Source: Ceratodon purpureus (Eukaryota > Streptophyta > Bryopsida > Pseudoditrichales > Ditrichaceae). From it: 64,000 nucleotides of DNA. The notes under the pieces are model-generated. The model did not search any database. It saw only the letters and a list, made by a program, of their open reading frames with translations, and was not told the DNA's origin. The position numbers were made by a program, and so were the translations under genes. Positions 24,302-35,532 of this stretch are shown here, one piece after another; position 1 is the stretch's first letter; the number at the start of each line of letters is the position of its first letter. The DNA lies in NCBI GenBank assembly GCA_014871385.1, contig CM026426.1, positions 21,132,573 to 21,196,572 of the forward strand. The letters are read 5' to 3'.

Positions 24302-27300
24302 TCAGTCCTCTCGTATTTTTCGCTTAGGAGGCCGCCCACTCTTCCTCTGTACGAGGGGGGGGTCCTTCTGCTTCTTGGATGAGATTTTTCGTCCTGTCTG
24401 TTGGACGACGCGATCGAGTAGAGCTTCCTGCATGGCCACATTTACGAGTTCAGGAATGAGGTGAATGAAGTTCAGAGAACACAGCATCAAACAATAGGGG
24501 CTTACCGTGGGCGTCGGTGTGGGCTCTGTATTTCGGAGTGGAGAGGCCGCACGGGCGGGGTGGAGAGGATGCTGTGGAACACCCCAGGGGTCCGGCGGGG
24601 GCGTCTGGTCATCCCCTTCGCTCCGCAGATTCAGCAATTGCGTCTCCAATGTGGAGATGAAAGCGCGTCCGTCCTCGGTGTTTGCTATCGGCGAGTGGCG
24701 GATGTCTTTGAGCTGTTTCTGAATTAACAGAAGGACTGGATTCGAGGTAGTAGCGCTTGGGGATTCTGGCGTCCGGTTAGGTTCTTCGCCGTTTTTTTCT
24801 TCATCGATGTTGGAGGGTGGAGGATGGCTCCCAGATCCGCCCGGTATGCCGGCAATGACTGGGCGTACCTCTGGTTGGCGAGGGATGGATTGCAATGAAG
24901 GAGATCCTCCAAGGGATGGAAGGACAAAGTCGGAGGCATTAGAAGATCTCGAAGACGATACTCTGGGATTTGGAGACTTCGACAGACCGGAGTAACCCTT
25001 GTCACGGGTCATTTCCTCAAACACCTCCTCAGGCGCGGGAGATCGACGTAATGTGACTCGTAGCCATTCACGTATACCCACCTCGCCCAAGGGACCCGTG
25101 CGGCCCTTGTTACGTCTACAGGAGTTTGCAAACTTCATCTGCTCAGACTTAGCTCGGAACTTCTCTGATCCCTCCATCTTCACAAGTTTCTCCCACGTTG
25201 ACTCTGATACCCACATAGGGCGATCTGCCTCCGCCTGAATCAATTTAATGAGTTCGTGACGGTACGCCGAAAGTGCATTGCCAATTCGAGTTCGAAGCCA
25301 CGCCTGGTTGACTGCAGCGGAGTACTCGAAGTCATTGCTTAATCTTTGGACGAGGATCTGCATGAGTTGGAACGGTTGCTGCCGAATATCTATATAGGAC
25401 GGATCGAGTCCACGGACCACCTTAGCGAGAGCATCGTTCCATGAGCTGATGCCGTAGCCGTAAGGTTTACCTTCGTCGTTCACGTGAACGTATTGCCTTT
25501 TTTTCCCATCCTTCTCTCTACCGTCTGCCTCCTGCTCCCGTGCATGCTCTCTTGCACGCCGTTCCCTGCGCAAGATACTTTCTAGATTGAGGGACAATCC
25601 TGACATGAGAACGGTGCTGCGTTTATTGATGGAGTCCGAGCCGCGTATTCCGCCAGATGCATGGCCTTCCTTCTTTACGTGCACAGACGTCTGAACGGGA
25701 GAGGGAGATAGAGGGCGGGGGGAAGCTCCAGTACGTGAGGCAGGCGGGGTTCTCGGTGATGGAGATCGGCGAGAACGATCAACATCCTCTCGTTCGTGAC
25801 GACGGTGCTCCCGAAATCGATGCGTAGACATCTCAGGTTCGGATTCAGAGTCGCTGTAATCATTCCTCCTAAAGACGCGGACCCCTCCGGAATGTCGCCG
25901 CCGAGTGTAACTGCGTCTAGGGCTCCTCCTACGCTTCTTGGCACCACGGTCGGGGGAAGAGGAGGAGAGAGAGTAGCTCCTACGCCGATGACGGCGTCCG
26001 TGGCGGCTACGACGTCCCTGTAGTGCATCAGGGAATCAGCAGCGTTAAAAGAACCCGCGGAAAATGACTTACTCAAGCAAACAAGTTCAAAACAAATCAT
26101 GAAGACAATTCAACCACAGTTCAGAGCAAGCATCTGCTGAAGGACAAAGACGTGGAACCCGAAGAACAATGGGGAAAGAGAAACGCACAAATTAAACTTT
26201 GAACATATGCACATCTCTTGGCAGGACATACAGTAGGGTGTGAGGGGGTCTGCAAGGATGGGGCCCATGCCAGGTAGATCAAAGGTCGTATGTACGCGTA
26301 TGTGGCGGATGAGGAGAAGACACGGGCTGTAGACAGAAACGTAAACTGATAATCTATCAAGTTTGTAGATGCCAAACGAATTGAGAAAATAAAATGTTTA
26401 AAAAAACAAGGGAGATGAAATTCGGAGTTCATGTCTGCAAGCCGAGAATGAGCCCCAACAGCATTGCCGATGCGTAGGGAAAGTAAATTAAAAATAGGGT
26501 GGGGAAAGGAGATGCGGATAGAAATCACTGCGTTCCAAAGTCGGAATTGAGGAACAAGGTATAGGCTCTTAAAATAAAATTGGTTCTGGAAAATTCATGG
26601 CCAGGAATACAGAGTACGGGGAGGTACTTGACTGTTATGAGGAATCCACAGCAACTTGCTCAATGCAGAGAAAAAGGGAAAACAAAGGAGCGGATTACAT
26701 GAAAAAAAATAAAAATCTAGAAAAGACATGGATGTGATTTTAAAAGTCAAAAAGAATTAACAAAGATTCAAACCTGTTTAAACTTTAGGGGGAGGCAAGG
26801 CAAACAAATTCAAAATAGAGGCAGCCGTTACCTTTGTCGGCAGACGACAGAACGAATACGGAATGGGGAAGAATGGGATAAATTATCCCGCCTTGCCTGG
26901 ATGGGCGGCGACCCAAACCTGATTAAATTCAAGAAAGGCCAATGAAGTCGAATGGGGAAAGAGATGTGCGATACCCGCTACAAATTGTGTTAAAGGGGAA
27001 AGACGACCCATGGGTACTCTCATCGGACTTCGTTAGGAGCGACGGCAGGTGGGTAAGATTTTACGCGGAGCATCGAGTACTAGTTCAAAGTTTTTATACA
27101 GTGTTCGGCGTGCCTCGACGTGACTAATTCACGGGAGGACAGACTACCGGATAACTGGAAAAAAAAAGCCACAACTGACTATAAACTGCGAGCGCTACAG
27201 TTGGACAGCAGGGGACATAGTGCCCCTTCTCTGTAATGCACAGAGCGTATGGAATCAGTGTCTGACGAAAGAGCATTACATGGGAGAAAGGGGTTGTCGT

Positions 27301-28557
27301 CCCTTCCGGAGTACTCACCTCCTCATGCTCGTCTGACTGAGAGGGAGACACAGTGTCTGACCTCCGTTGTTTCTCAGCCCGTCTATCCGAGTTCCGTGTC
27401 CAGTCCGGCGTTTCCTCTCCCGAAAGAAGGATGTGACATTCAGAATCACGGGGCTTCTGAGTTGGAGTCACCGCGGCAGGGCCGGAGCCTCAGTGAATAG
27501 TTCTCCCCTCCGGGCGGGGATGGATGTCCGGGGGAGCTGTAGCTGCTGGGCTTCCTCCCTCACTCAATGGCCAGTCGTGCTCGGGCTCATCAAGATCCAC
27601 CGGTTCCGATGCTGCATGGGGAGAAACTGGGGGCACTAAGCACGAAAAAAAAAGTCAGTAACAGAGTTCAGGACTGCCTCGAGAATGTGTTCAGACAAAC
27701 CCTGACATACTGGGACAAGAGCGTCAGCACAGAAACATTTATGTCGTTACGGACCAGGACATTAGGATGACGATGTGCAACGCGGACAATTAATGGTGTC
27801 GGACACAGTGCCGGGCTCATTGAGGCAGCACAGTGGGACACCGGATTGTACAGTTGACGTACTGTAGGCAGGCGTTATTAAAACAGGACGTGGGTAGGGA
27901 ATTCAAGGAGTGGTTTTAACCACCACTCCTGGCTAATTAATGCATCCTCGGGCGTGACGGACATTCCTTTCACAGTACAGCTAATGATAGGAGACCTCCG
28001 GTATTGGGTCCGGGTAACATACGAAGCACCGGAAACAGATGGGGCAAGTAAAAAGAGCAAAGGGGGCCGTGGGGGAACATCTACGACTCCAGACAGCGAC
28101 TGACGGAGCTACGAGATTCAGCTATGTCTTCAGAAGTTGAAGCTCGACACTTCAAGAGAGCAAAAGACTTCACAGGTGACCCATTCACGGGGTGCAAAGA
28201 AGAAACAATGGACGCACCTATAGGTGGGAGACGTCGACCGGAGTGTACTGCCGCTGGTGCAGGCCTCGGGTTCGGGGGCGTCGACATAGGGGGTTTCTTC
28301 GCGGACAGGGAGCGGTACTCGTCGAGGACCTCCGCGCAGGCATCCAAAGGGGGCAAACGCTCCTTCCATGGCTTCCTCGCTTTAGAGCTAGAAGCCCCTA
28401 CCTGCTTTACGCGCCGCGGTTGAAGGTTAACTGCGTCCGCTGATCCGTCACCGACTGGAATGTCTTCATTTCTGCGTTGGATGGCACCGCTCTTCTTTGT
28501 AGCCTTGTTAGGGGCCTATGGTTGAGGTGCTTTCTTCGGTTTCACCTGGGAAGCCAT
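24302..28557 (-). pseudogene. Transposase_24 (Ptta/En/Spm, TNPA-like) gene of element B
   Basis: Reading the minus strand: exon 1 from ATG 28557 (MASQVKPKKAPQP) to about 28081-28200; exon 2, 27611-27319 (GTGAGT donor); exon 3, 26017-24506; a 78-base intron; exon 4, 24427-24302. Exon 3 starts with about 60 Arg/Ser-rich residues (RRHRRRSYSLSSSS) and later carries the Transposase_24 signature (WVSESTWEKLVKMEG, RAKSEQMKFAN, GPLGEVG, PAPEEVFEEM). Exon 4 ends in an AT-hook-like KSGRPPKRKI. Proteins of this family bind subterminal repeats of CACTA elements and assist TNP2. TAG at 28516-28518 (codon 14) and TGA at 27490-27492 interrupt it. Exons 3 and 4 alone still form one intact 500-residue frame. 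Confidence 0.75.
26018..27318 (-). other. Intron of the Transposase_24 gene
   Basis: Lies between the GTGAGT donor (27318) and the TACAG acceptor (26018). It is purine-rich on the plus strand and no nested gene was seen. Confidence 0.5.
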
Positions 28558-29012
28558 AAACTCCAGGCTGCAGACGGACATGAGGAGTGAGATAACGTTA
28601 GAGGAGGAGTGCATGGCATTGTATCAACTTAGTCAAAATTCATACACACGAAGCTGCAAACGGCATACGGTGGCAGTATAGAGATTGCCAGAGCGTGTTC
28701 CCAGCAGCGACTTCCCCGGAATACGGAAACAGACGAGGACGGCCGTGGAGAAGGTGACATGAAAGGCAACACAGGTAGGACATGAAGCAAGAGTACGGTT
28801 CACCTGCAATTGCCGCGAGATGGAAGCGCTTCCTCTCTGATGCACTTCGAAGCCGCTGATCCTCACCCAAGTATGAGCTTTCCTTCTATGCAGTGTCTAC
28901 TGACAGAGACGACTCTAACAAATTCGGAAACATGGAGGGCTAACACAAGCGGGAACGTCAAACCGAAGTATGACCTAATTGCGATATGGCATGCTTGACG
29001 ATAGGAACATCC

Positions 29013-29549
29013 AAGGCGAAACTCTGCCAGTAGAGAGGAGGGACATGGGAGAGTAATAAGAATATGAGTCACAGAAGCCCTAGACTGAGGGTGTTATACC
29101 AGAGGGGACTTGGGACGACTCTATGAGTACAATCGCGGTTAGCTACCCCAGGATAGCGTCCCTTCATGATTACGCGCATGAAAATCGAGCGGTTGAGATG
29201 GGCGAGATCTGGACCGTTCGAACGGGAGAATCGCTGACGTCTATGCAGGGGGGTCTTCAGGATCGACGGGCATGAATAAGGCACGCAGCTCGAGCTGGAG
29301 GCGGAGGAAAGCGACAGGGATGAAGAACGTCGACTGCATGGGAAGGAACTGTATGCCCAAAGTCATGGTCTGCGCCGCCATGGAGGGGAGTGGGGGGAAT
29401 GGGTCATGATTGCTGGGGAAGCCGTATGCTAGGTCTGAAACCGGTTTCCAATCGACATGTACTATCACTGCGGTTGGAAGCTAAAGGACGCCATTTTGCG
29501 CCATCCCAGAGAAACGTGATCTCCGCAGTCGACGTGTCCGAGCGCCAGG
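29013..29549 (+). repeat. Left copy of a 537-bp direct repeat flanking the nested insertion
   Basis: Matches 38821-39358 with about a dozen differences, nearly all transitions, and one 1-base indel (about 98% identity). It ends exactly where CACTACTAGAAAC begins at 29550. Its left flank belongs to element B. Confidence 0.9.
29241..29549 (-). pseudogene. Partial copy of the element B minus-strand ORF (truncated by insertion)
   Basis: This is the C-terminal part of the ORF found at 39049-39564, with the shared block VDWKPVSDLAYGFPSNHDPF and the same TAG terminator. It is cut at its upstream end by the CACTA terminus at 29550. It exists only because the 537-bp segment was duplicated. Confidence 0.6.
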
Positions 29550-29700
29550 CACTACTAGAAACTCCCCCGCGAAGCAATGTTTAAAGCAATGTTTACCCGG
29601 GGAAGCAACGCTTTCTCTTCCATTCGGTTCTCAGGCTTCCAGCACCAGGAACTATGAACAGAAGCAACGTTTTTAAGCCCGAAGCAACGTTCTGAGGAGA
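29550..29700 (+). repeat. CACTA terminus with subterminal GAAGCAACGTT repeats
   Basis: CACTACTAGAAAC at 29550 is followed by variants of GAAGCAACGTT (GAAGCAATGTTT, AAGCAATGTTTA, GAAGCAACGCTT, GAAGCAACGTTTTT, GAAGCAACGTTCTG). Clusters of short repeats next to the end are where TNPA-like proteins bind in CACTA elements. Confidence 0.6.
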
Positions 29701-29989
29701 GGATCTCGTTCCCCATCGGCGGTTCCCAGCTCTTTGTCGTTCCTACAGGGTTCCCGACAAACTCATGTTGTACAGTGTTGTTCCCTCTCCGACTACGGTA
29801 TTGATGTCCGTGTACAAAGCATTATGTAATCGAGAGCCCGAGACATATACCCATCCAGGCTTCAGAACAGCAGTGGTTAAGCATTTAACTCAAATTTCGA
29901 ATTCACACTCAATGTGTCCAGACCTTACACCGCAGCTAAGTTACAATTTCATGTACAGGATTTCAGTAATTTTTTTTGTTGCCTGATTC

Positions 29990-32403
29990 CTGAATGTACT
30001 AAAACTATTGTTATTTCTTCAAATTGCAAATCAGTCTTCTGGCAAACTTTATAAGTTTTCTTTTGAAGGGGGAATGCTATTCTCATTTCCATTTTGCCTC
30101 TAGTCTATCACATTGTCAACATGGACCCATCTGCCCATTACTGCAACTGACCAAGAGGAGAACAGGAAAATTATGATCGCATGGTCAGCTAACTTAACTT
30201 ATGTCCCCATGTAATCTCAGTGTAATCCGTTGAAAGTTAGTCAGCGAAATAATGTTCCAAAATTTTCACCATTTGACTTAAAAAAACTAAATTATATATA
30301 TATTCCAAATTTCAAAGTTGTCCCAGTGTCAGAAGTTCCTGATCAAATTCTCATCTGCCCAGTTCATGAAAATTTGGAACATGATCAGTACACTCTATAC
30401 TAAATTCGGATTTGATTTTCTAAAAATTTAGGGGAAAAAAGATAGAAACACCTAACACTCAAAGCAGAAAACAATGGCATTTGTTTGCGAGAGTTATTTG
30501 TAAAGTCATTTGGTACTTGAATTATTTTCTGTGTATTAAATTAAATATAATTTTATTTAATCACTCTAAACAGTTAATAGACATTGAAGAGTTTAGTGGT
30601 CTTCAAACAAAAAATAAATAGGGTTTCAAGGATGGAATGATGGGAGAATTAGTTTCCTTGGGATTTAGAAACCATGAAGGCTTACGAACTAAATACAGTC
30701 AAATTACTACGCTTTGGTCTAACTTACAACTAATTGAAGTAAAAAATTATAAAAAAATGAGAATCTATAATATTGAACAAAGCAAAATTAATTGTATCTT
30801 CTAAAACTCAAGCTAAATTTTAAAATGACTATTGTTTTTCTATAATTGACATTGGAATAACCTTAGGACCAAATTTACTCCCAAAAACAGAGCTTCAACG
30901 TAAAAACACATATTGTACCTTTTTATTAGATGAAAGTTTTGTTTAGAGGGTACCATTCTTGAACAAGGGGATTATGTGTGAGTTGTCGTCCAAATTGTTG
31001 GTGTAAATCCAAAAAAATGATCACAACTCACGACCTGTAACAAATTATTGATAGTGGTAAGAATATTAAAATCCAAAAACAATAATCAATTTTTATTTAT
31101 TACATTATTTGGAAACGTCTATAATCATATAATTTGATTTGAGTCTCATAGCAACAGTTTAATCTAAGAAATGTAATTAGCACAAATTGGATAGGATGTT
31201 CAACATGTGTATGTAATGAGCCCATATACATGTTTGATCAGTGCTATTACTTCTACGAAAATTACTAATAGTTCTCTATGTATTTTTAGATTTAGTTGTC
31301 CGTGTAGGAGTGTACATAAAATTCTGCAAAACCCGATTCACTATTGTTAAGAATAAGAAGAGCATCTCAACCTAATTAATTTTTATATGGTACAGCATAT
31401 ACTTCAAATGCATTGAACTGTTTTTTTTTTTTAAACGTATTAGGTTGAGAACAAATTATTATTTTGGCGTGTTTAGAGTACAAGTTCGTACCCTAGAATG
31501 TTAAATAACAACAGGTTCCATTTGTTGGTAACTAGTTTTGTTTTCTTTGGGAATTTTGGAGGCATGTGAGTTTGGGGATTGCATATTGTAGCCGTTGTCC
31601 AGCTAGGTGAGCTAAGTGATCGTGGTGCCTTTGATCATATTGAGGAATCTCCGTTTTGTTGGTTTCAAATATCAAGTTAGAACATAAGGATTGCAGCTAA
31701 ATTTTCTGATACACTGGCGTTTAAGGAGTCTAACATGGTTCAATGCAGAAGTTCTCTATCACACACTGTCAGACTCTTTCAAATGACCCCATTGCTTATC
31801 AGAGATGATACCACCCATTGAACTGTACAGACTATCTCGGGAACTTTCAAAGATTTTTTCAACAAGCAAACCAGATGATATCCCACGTAATACACTAAAC
31901 TACTACCATATACTATACTATCTAACTACACTCACACATTTAACTCCATGAAACATTTTTCACATTCCAAAATACCATCAAGCCACTTTCATACTACCAG
32001 CTATTAAGGTGATAAACCACAAAACCCCTATCCTAAAACTGGTTAACAAAAGAAATATTAATTTCTTTTTAAAAATTCTCAAACCACAGAGTTGAAAAAT
32101 TCTAAAACCACATAGTTAAATAGTTTGTCAGTATTAGTATAGATGCTGCTACAAAAACAAAGATTGCAGATTAATAATAATAAAGTATACATTAATTTAA
32201 AACTAAAGCCATTTACATTCCAAGATAATATACTAGGAAAAGACTTTTTACATAGTTCTATAGCTTCCTACCAAACAACCCTTCACTCAGTCTTTGTATA
32301 AGTTTAATGAAATTACACATCAAGTTCTCTAAATGAAAAATGTGAACTACTTCTATAACCTGATTGAAACAAGTGAAATAATTCATGTAGTAGTTGAACA
32401 AGA
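29990..32403. other. AT-rich stretch without recognised gene
   Basis: Strongly AT-rich with no ORF above chance on either strand and no repeat array noticed. It lies inside the nested insertion. Confidence 0.4.
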
Positions 32404-32661
32404 CTACTGCTCAGGTTCTTTAATAGTGAAATCGAAGCCAAACTTCTTTGCCATTTCATTCCTACAGCCAGTGACCACTCTTTTTTTATAGGTCAATGCA
32501 ACTCCATATTGTTTATAGCCCTTATTTTCTAGTGATCCATGCTTGATTTTTGCACAGTCGAGGCCAACAACAGTACCTTTTCCTGGTTTTAGAAAATAAC
32601 CACAATCAGGTAAAAGAAACCGAGTCCGGATGCAATCTCCTCTTTCCCCTTCAAGTTCTGT
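32404..32661 (-). CDS. Terminal exon of an unrecognised protein, possibly a jelly-roll (DSBH) fold
   Basis: The minus strand from about 32661 to TAG 32404-32406 is open for about 85 codons in AT-rich DNA, with balanced amino-acid content (RTRFLLPDCGYFLKPGKGTV, then KIKHGSLENKGYKQYGVALT and RNEMAKKFGFDF). The spacing of a Pro-Asp-x-Gly strand, a Gly-x-Gly turn, a His-Gly pair and a strand of QYGVAL type resembles the end of a double-stranded beta-helix, as in 2-oxoglutarate dioxygenase-like proteins. That is a guess from pattern only. It lacks an early Met, so simple ORF calling misses it. A likely first exon lies upstream at 33926-33867. Confidence 0.45.
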   Translation of the reverse strand, partial: TELEGERGDCIRTRFLLPDCGYFLKPGKGTVVGLDCAKIKHGSLENKGYKQYGVALTYKKRVVTGCRNEMAKKFGFDFTIKEPEQ

Positions 32662-33016
32662 ATTCCAATTGCAACAAATTACTCATTAGCACATAATTCT
32701 TTTTCACTATAATCAAAACACTTTTTACATTTGTATAATCACTAAAATACACAGAGATACTTTAATTTGATGATATGTTTACTGACTTGGTAGTAAGCGA
32801 CACAAATATGATGTGAAATCCAAACTTTTATTCTAAAAATTATTCTAAACAGCAGATTACTATATGATATAAGAAAACATACATTTAAAATAAAGTTAAT
32901 TACTAACAACTACAAATTCAGATTTGTTTAAAGAATCAACCATTGGTTTCCAGAATTGTTACACAAGTGTTCTACATATCACTAACTGGCCATATCACCT
33001 GATGTAACTCTAATAT

Positions 33017-33333
33017 GAAGTAAAATCAGTGAGGGGAGGGAATCTACTAACATGTCTACACTGATATCACTCATATATAAACAATCACCCACTAACTTAC
33101 AGTTGGTTGCTTCAATGGTGCATATACAGGTTGAAAGGTCTTGTGAAAAACACAGATGGGTCTTGTAACTAACAAGTGCACACATCAGTGCACAAGAGTA
33201 CAATTCTTACACTGGTCACAATTCCTATTTCAACATATGACCCTTTATGCAAACCAATCAGCCTTGCACAAATATAATCAGGTTCCTAACTGTGTGAATG
33301 AATAAGAATAAGGTGATGTAAAAAGAATCTACA
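33017..33333 (+). repeat. First copy of a ~317-bp duplicated segment
   Basis: Nearly identical to about 33427-33748, with starts about 418 bases apart. On the minus strand each copy contains a short open segment (DYICARLIGLHKGSYVEIGI) followed by a GTAAGA, so a small exon may have been duplicated along with it. Confidence 0.8.
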
Positions 33334-33426
33334 GTCCATGTCTGAACAATCACTCTGTCAAAGAATGAGCTGATGTTAGTCTAATGTGCTGATGTAAGTC
33401 TAATTTGCTAATATAAGTCTAAGCTG

Positions 33427-33748
33427 AAGTGAAAGGGAAATCACTAAGGGGAGGGAATCTACTAACATGTCCACACTGATATCACTCATATATAAACAAT
33501 CACCCACTAACTTACAGTTGGTTGCTTGAGTGGTGCATATACAGGTTGAAAGGTCTTGTGAAAAACAGAGATGGGTCTTGTAACTAACAAGTGCACACAT
33601 CAGTGCACAAGAGTACAATTCTTACACTGGTCACAATTCCTATTTCAACATATGACCCTTTATGCAAACCAATCAGCCTTGCACAAATATAATCAGGTTC
33701 CTAACTGTGTGAATGAATAAGAATAAGGTGACGTTAATGAATCTACAG
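33427..33748 (+). repeat. Second copy of the ~317-bp duplicated segment
   Basis: Counterpart of 33017-33333, with few base differences and a diverged connector between the two copies. Confidence 0.8.
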
Positions 33749-33866
33749 TGTCAATGTATAAGGTAATGTAAATTAATTTACAGTCCATTCAATAGAAACA
33801 TTAGAGAAATTATCTAATTTAGAATTGAAGATTTGGTCACCATCTTAGGGTTTGTTAAATACTAAC

Positions 33867-33926
33867 CTTTTTTGCAGAGGGAGTCACTGGAGACTCTGTA
33901 GAAGTAGGATTTGGTCTGGACTTCAT
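33867..33926 (-). CDS. Probable first exon of the 32.4-33.9 kb minus-strand gene
   Basis: ATG at 33926 opens 20 codons (MKSRPNPTSTESPVTPSAKK) ending exactly at a GTTAGT donor. It is the natural start for the downstream terminal exon at 32661-32404. Middle exons are not fixed. Confidence 0.4.
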
Positions 33927-33978
33927 GGTTATACCCTGCTTCTACATGCCAGATATATCAGTCAATTAGGAGTCATAG

Positions 33979-34285
33979 ATTCAGTCACACAACACTCAGA
34001 TGAGAATATGTTAAACCGTAAATTATGACAACCTTAAAAATCTTGAATTACAAAGCAATAAACACTTCTTTATGTAAAGTTACAACATAGGAGATGCATT
34101 ACACAATTGAATGGAGAATAATCTACCCTAAAACCATCTCCAACCCTGATTCAGTCACACAATACTCAAATGAGAATATGCTAAACCCTAAATTATCACA
34201 ACCTTAAAAATCTTGAATTACAAAGCAATAAACACTAACTTATATTAAGTTACAACAGAGGAGATGCATTACACAAATGAATTAA
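33979..34285 (+). repeat. 170-bp tandem duplication, two copies
   Basis: The segment beginning TTCAGTCACACAA near 33980 recurs near 34150 with about 90% identity, both copies ending near GGAGATGCATTACACAA. Confidence 0.7.
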
Positions 34286-34420
34286 CAATAAAAATACAAT
34301 TAAGAGTGGTACATACCTTGAGTTCTTGGAGTACAAAGTGTGGGAGAAGAGAGAAAGAGAGGAGGAGCCAGAAACAAGCTCGCAGGTAAGTGAAGGGAGG
34401 CTCAAAGAAATTCAGTACAT

Positions 34421-34465
34421 CACCCCAATATCGGCCCCCGGGTGTCGGGGGCGGGTATTGGGGTG
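34421..34465. repeat. GC-rich hairpin with 20-bp arms
   Basis: The left arm starts CACCCCAATA and the right arm ends TATTGGGGTG. The 20-bp arms match at 18 positions around a GGTGT loop. It is a GC-rich island in AT-rich DNA. Confidence 0.7.
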
Positions 34466-34494
34466 GGAACTCATGGGAACGAAGGGGAACCGGA

Positions 34495-34579
34495 GGGCAC
34501 GCGGGCGGGAGCAAGGCAGCAGCGGGGAACCGAAGAAGGGCACGCGGGCGGGAGCAAGGCAGCAGCGGGGAACCGAAGA
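34495..34579 (+). repeat. 43-bp GC-rich tandem repeat, two copies
   Basis: The unit beginning GGGCACGCGGGCGGGAGC is repeated directly with a 43-base period, just right of the hairpin. Confidence 0.8.
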
Positions 34580-34860
34580 CGCCTCCCTTCAAGTTTTGTA
34601 ACATATGTTCATAATATCAGTTTTGTTTACTAGTAAATATCCATATCCATTTACCATTTATATATTATTTGGAATCCTAGTTTTTCTATCTGATCTCTGT
34701 TTTGAGGTTCAACAGTAATTTAGGTGGAAGTAATTTAATACAAGATTACCTTGATTTTAGAAATAAAAGTAGCATAAACCTGGGTTTTTCAATGGATTGA
34801 ATTGCAGACTTTTTGCAATCAAGGTTTAACAGATCTCTAAACTACCTATCATTTGTTTCG

Positions 34861-34910
34861 AAAATAAAATAAAATAAAATAAAATAATAAAAAATAAAAA
34901 ATAAAAAAAG
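34861..34910 (+). repeat. AAAAT-type microsatellite
   Basis: Repeated AAAAT then AAAAAAT units. Confidence 0.8.
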
Positions 34911-35532
34911 AATAACCAGCAACTACGTATCAGAGGGGCATGGCATGTACGATGTGAATACAGAGATGCCGATGGCTTGGTTAAATTCCCCTAGTGGATT
35001 TGAGTTATATTATTTGTTCATATGCTTTTCTAATTAAGTTCATTTATTTTATTCATTATTATTATTTTTATTATTATTTTCATTTTGGAAGGATTTTGTA
35101 TCTTTCACGCTCATACGGTGGATGATAATGCTAGTTTTGAAATCCAGATTCATTTACCATTTATGTGAGTTCAGGTTAGCAGTTATTAAGAAATATTCAA
35201 CATCAGTTAGTAGGCTGATGCTTTCTCATGGTTTCAGATAGTTAAGTTCAAGTTTTGAGGTTTGGTACGTTTCAGTTTGTATGTATGGTTCGGTTCAGGT
35301 TTGCCGGCTTCGGGTTTGCCCTGGCCTAGTTTTGCAGCAATGTACTTGACTTCATTTGCAATGGATTCTTGCACACCATTTGACTCCCAAAAAAAAAAGG
35401 AAAAAAAAGAAAAGAAGAAGAAATAAATAAAAATAAAAATATTCAAAACAGTGACTCTGGAAAACATGGCTATGTGATGTTGTACTAATTAAAATATAAG
35501 TACGTCGGCCATGCTGTTGTGTAGGAACATAC

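Noticed and set aside
32982-33618. Two 72-73-codon minus-strand ORFs as paralogous genes
   Set aside because: They are identical because the underlying 317-bp segment is duplicated. The frame lacks domain content, and another frame looks more exon-like.
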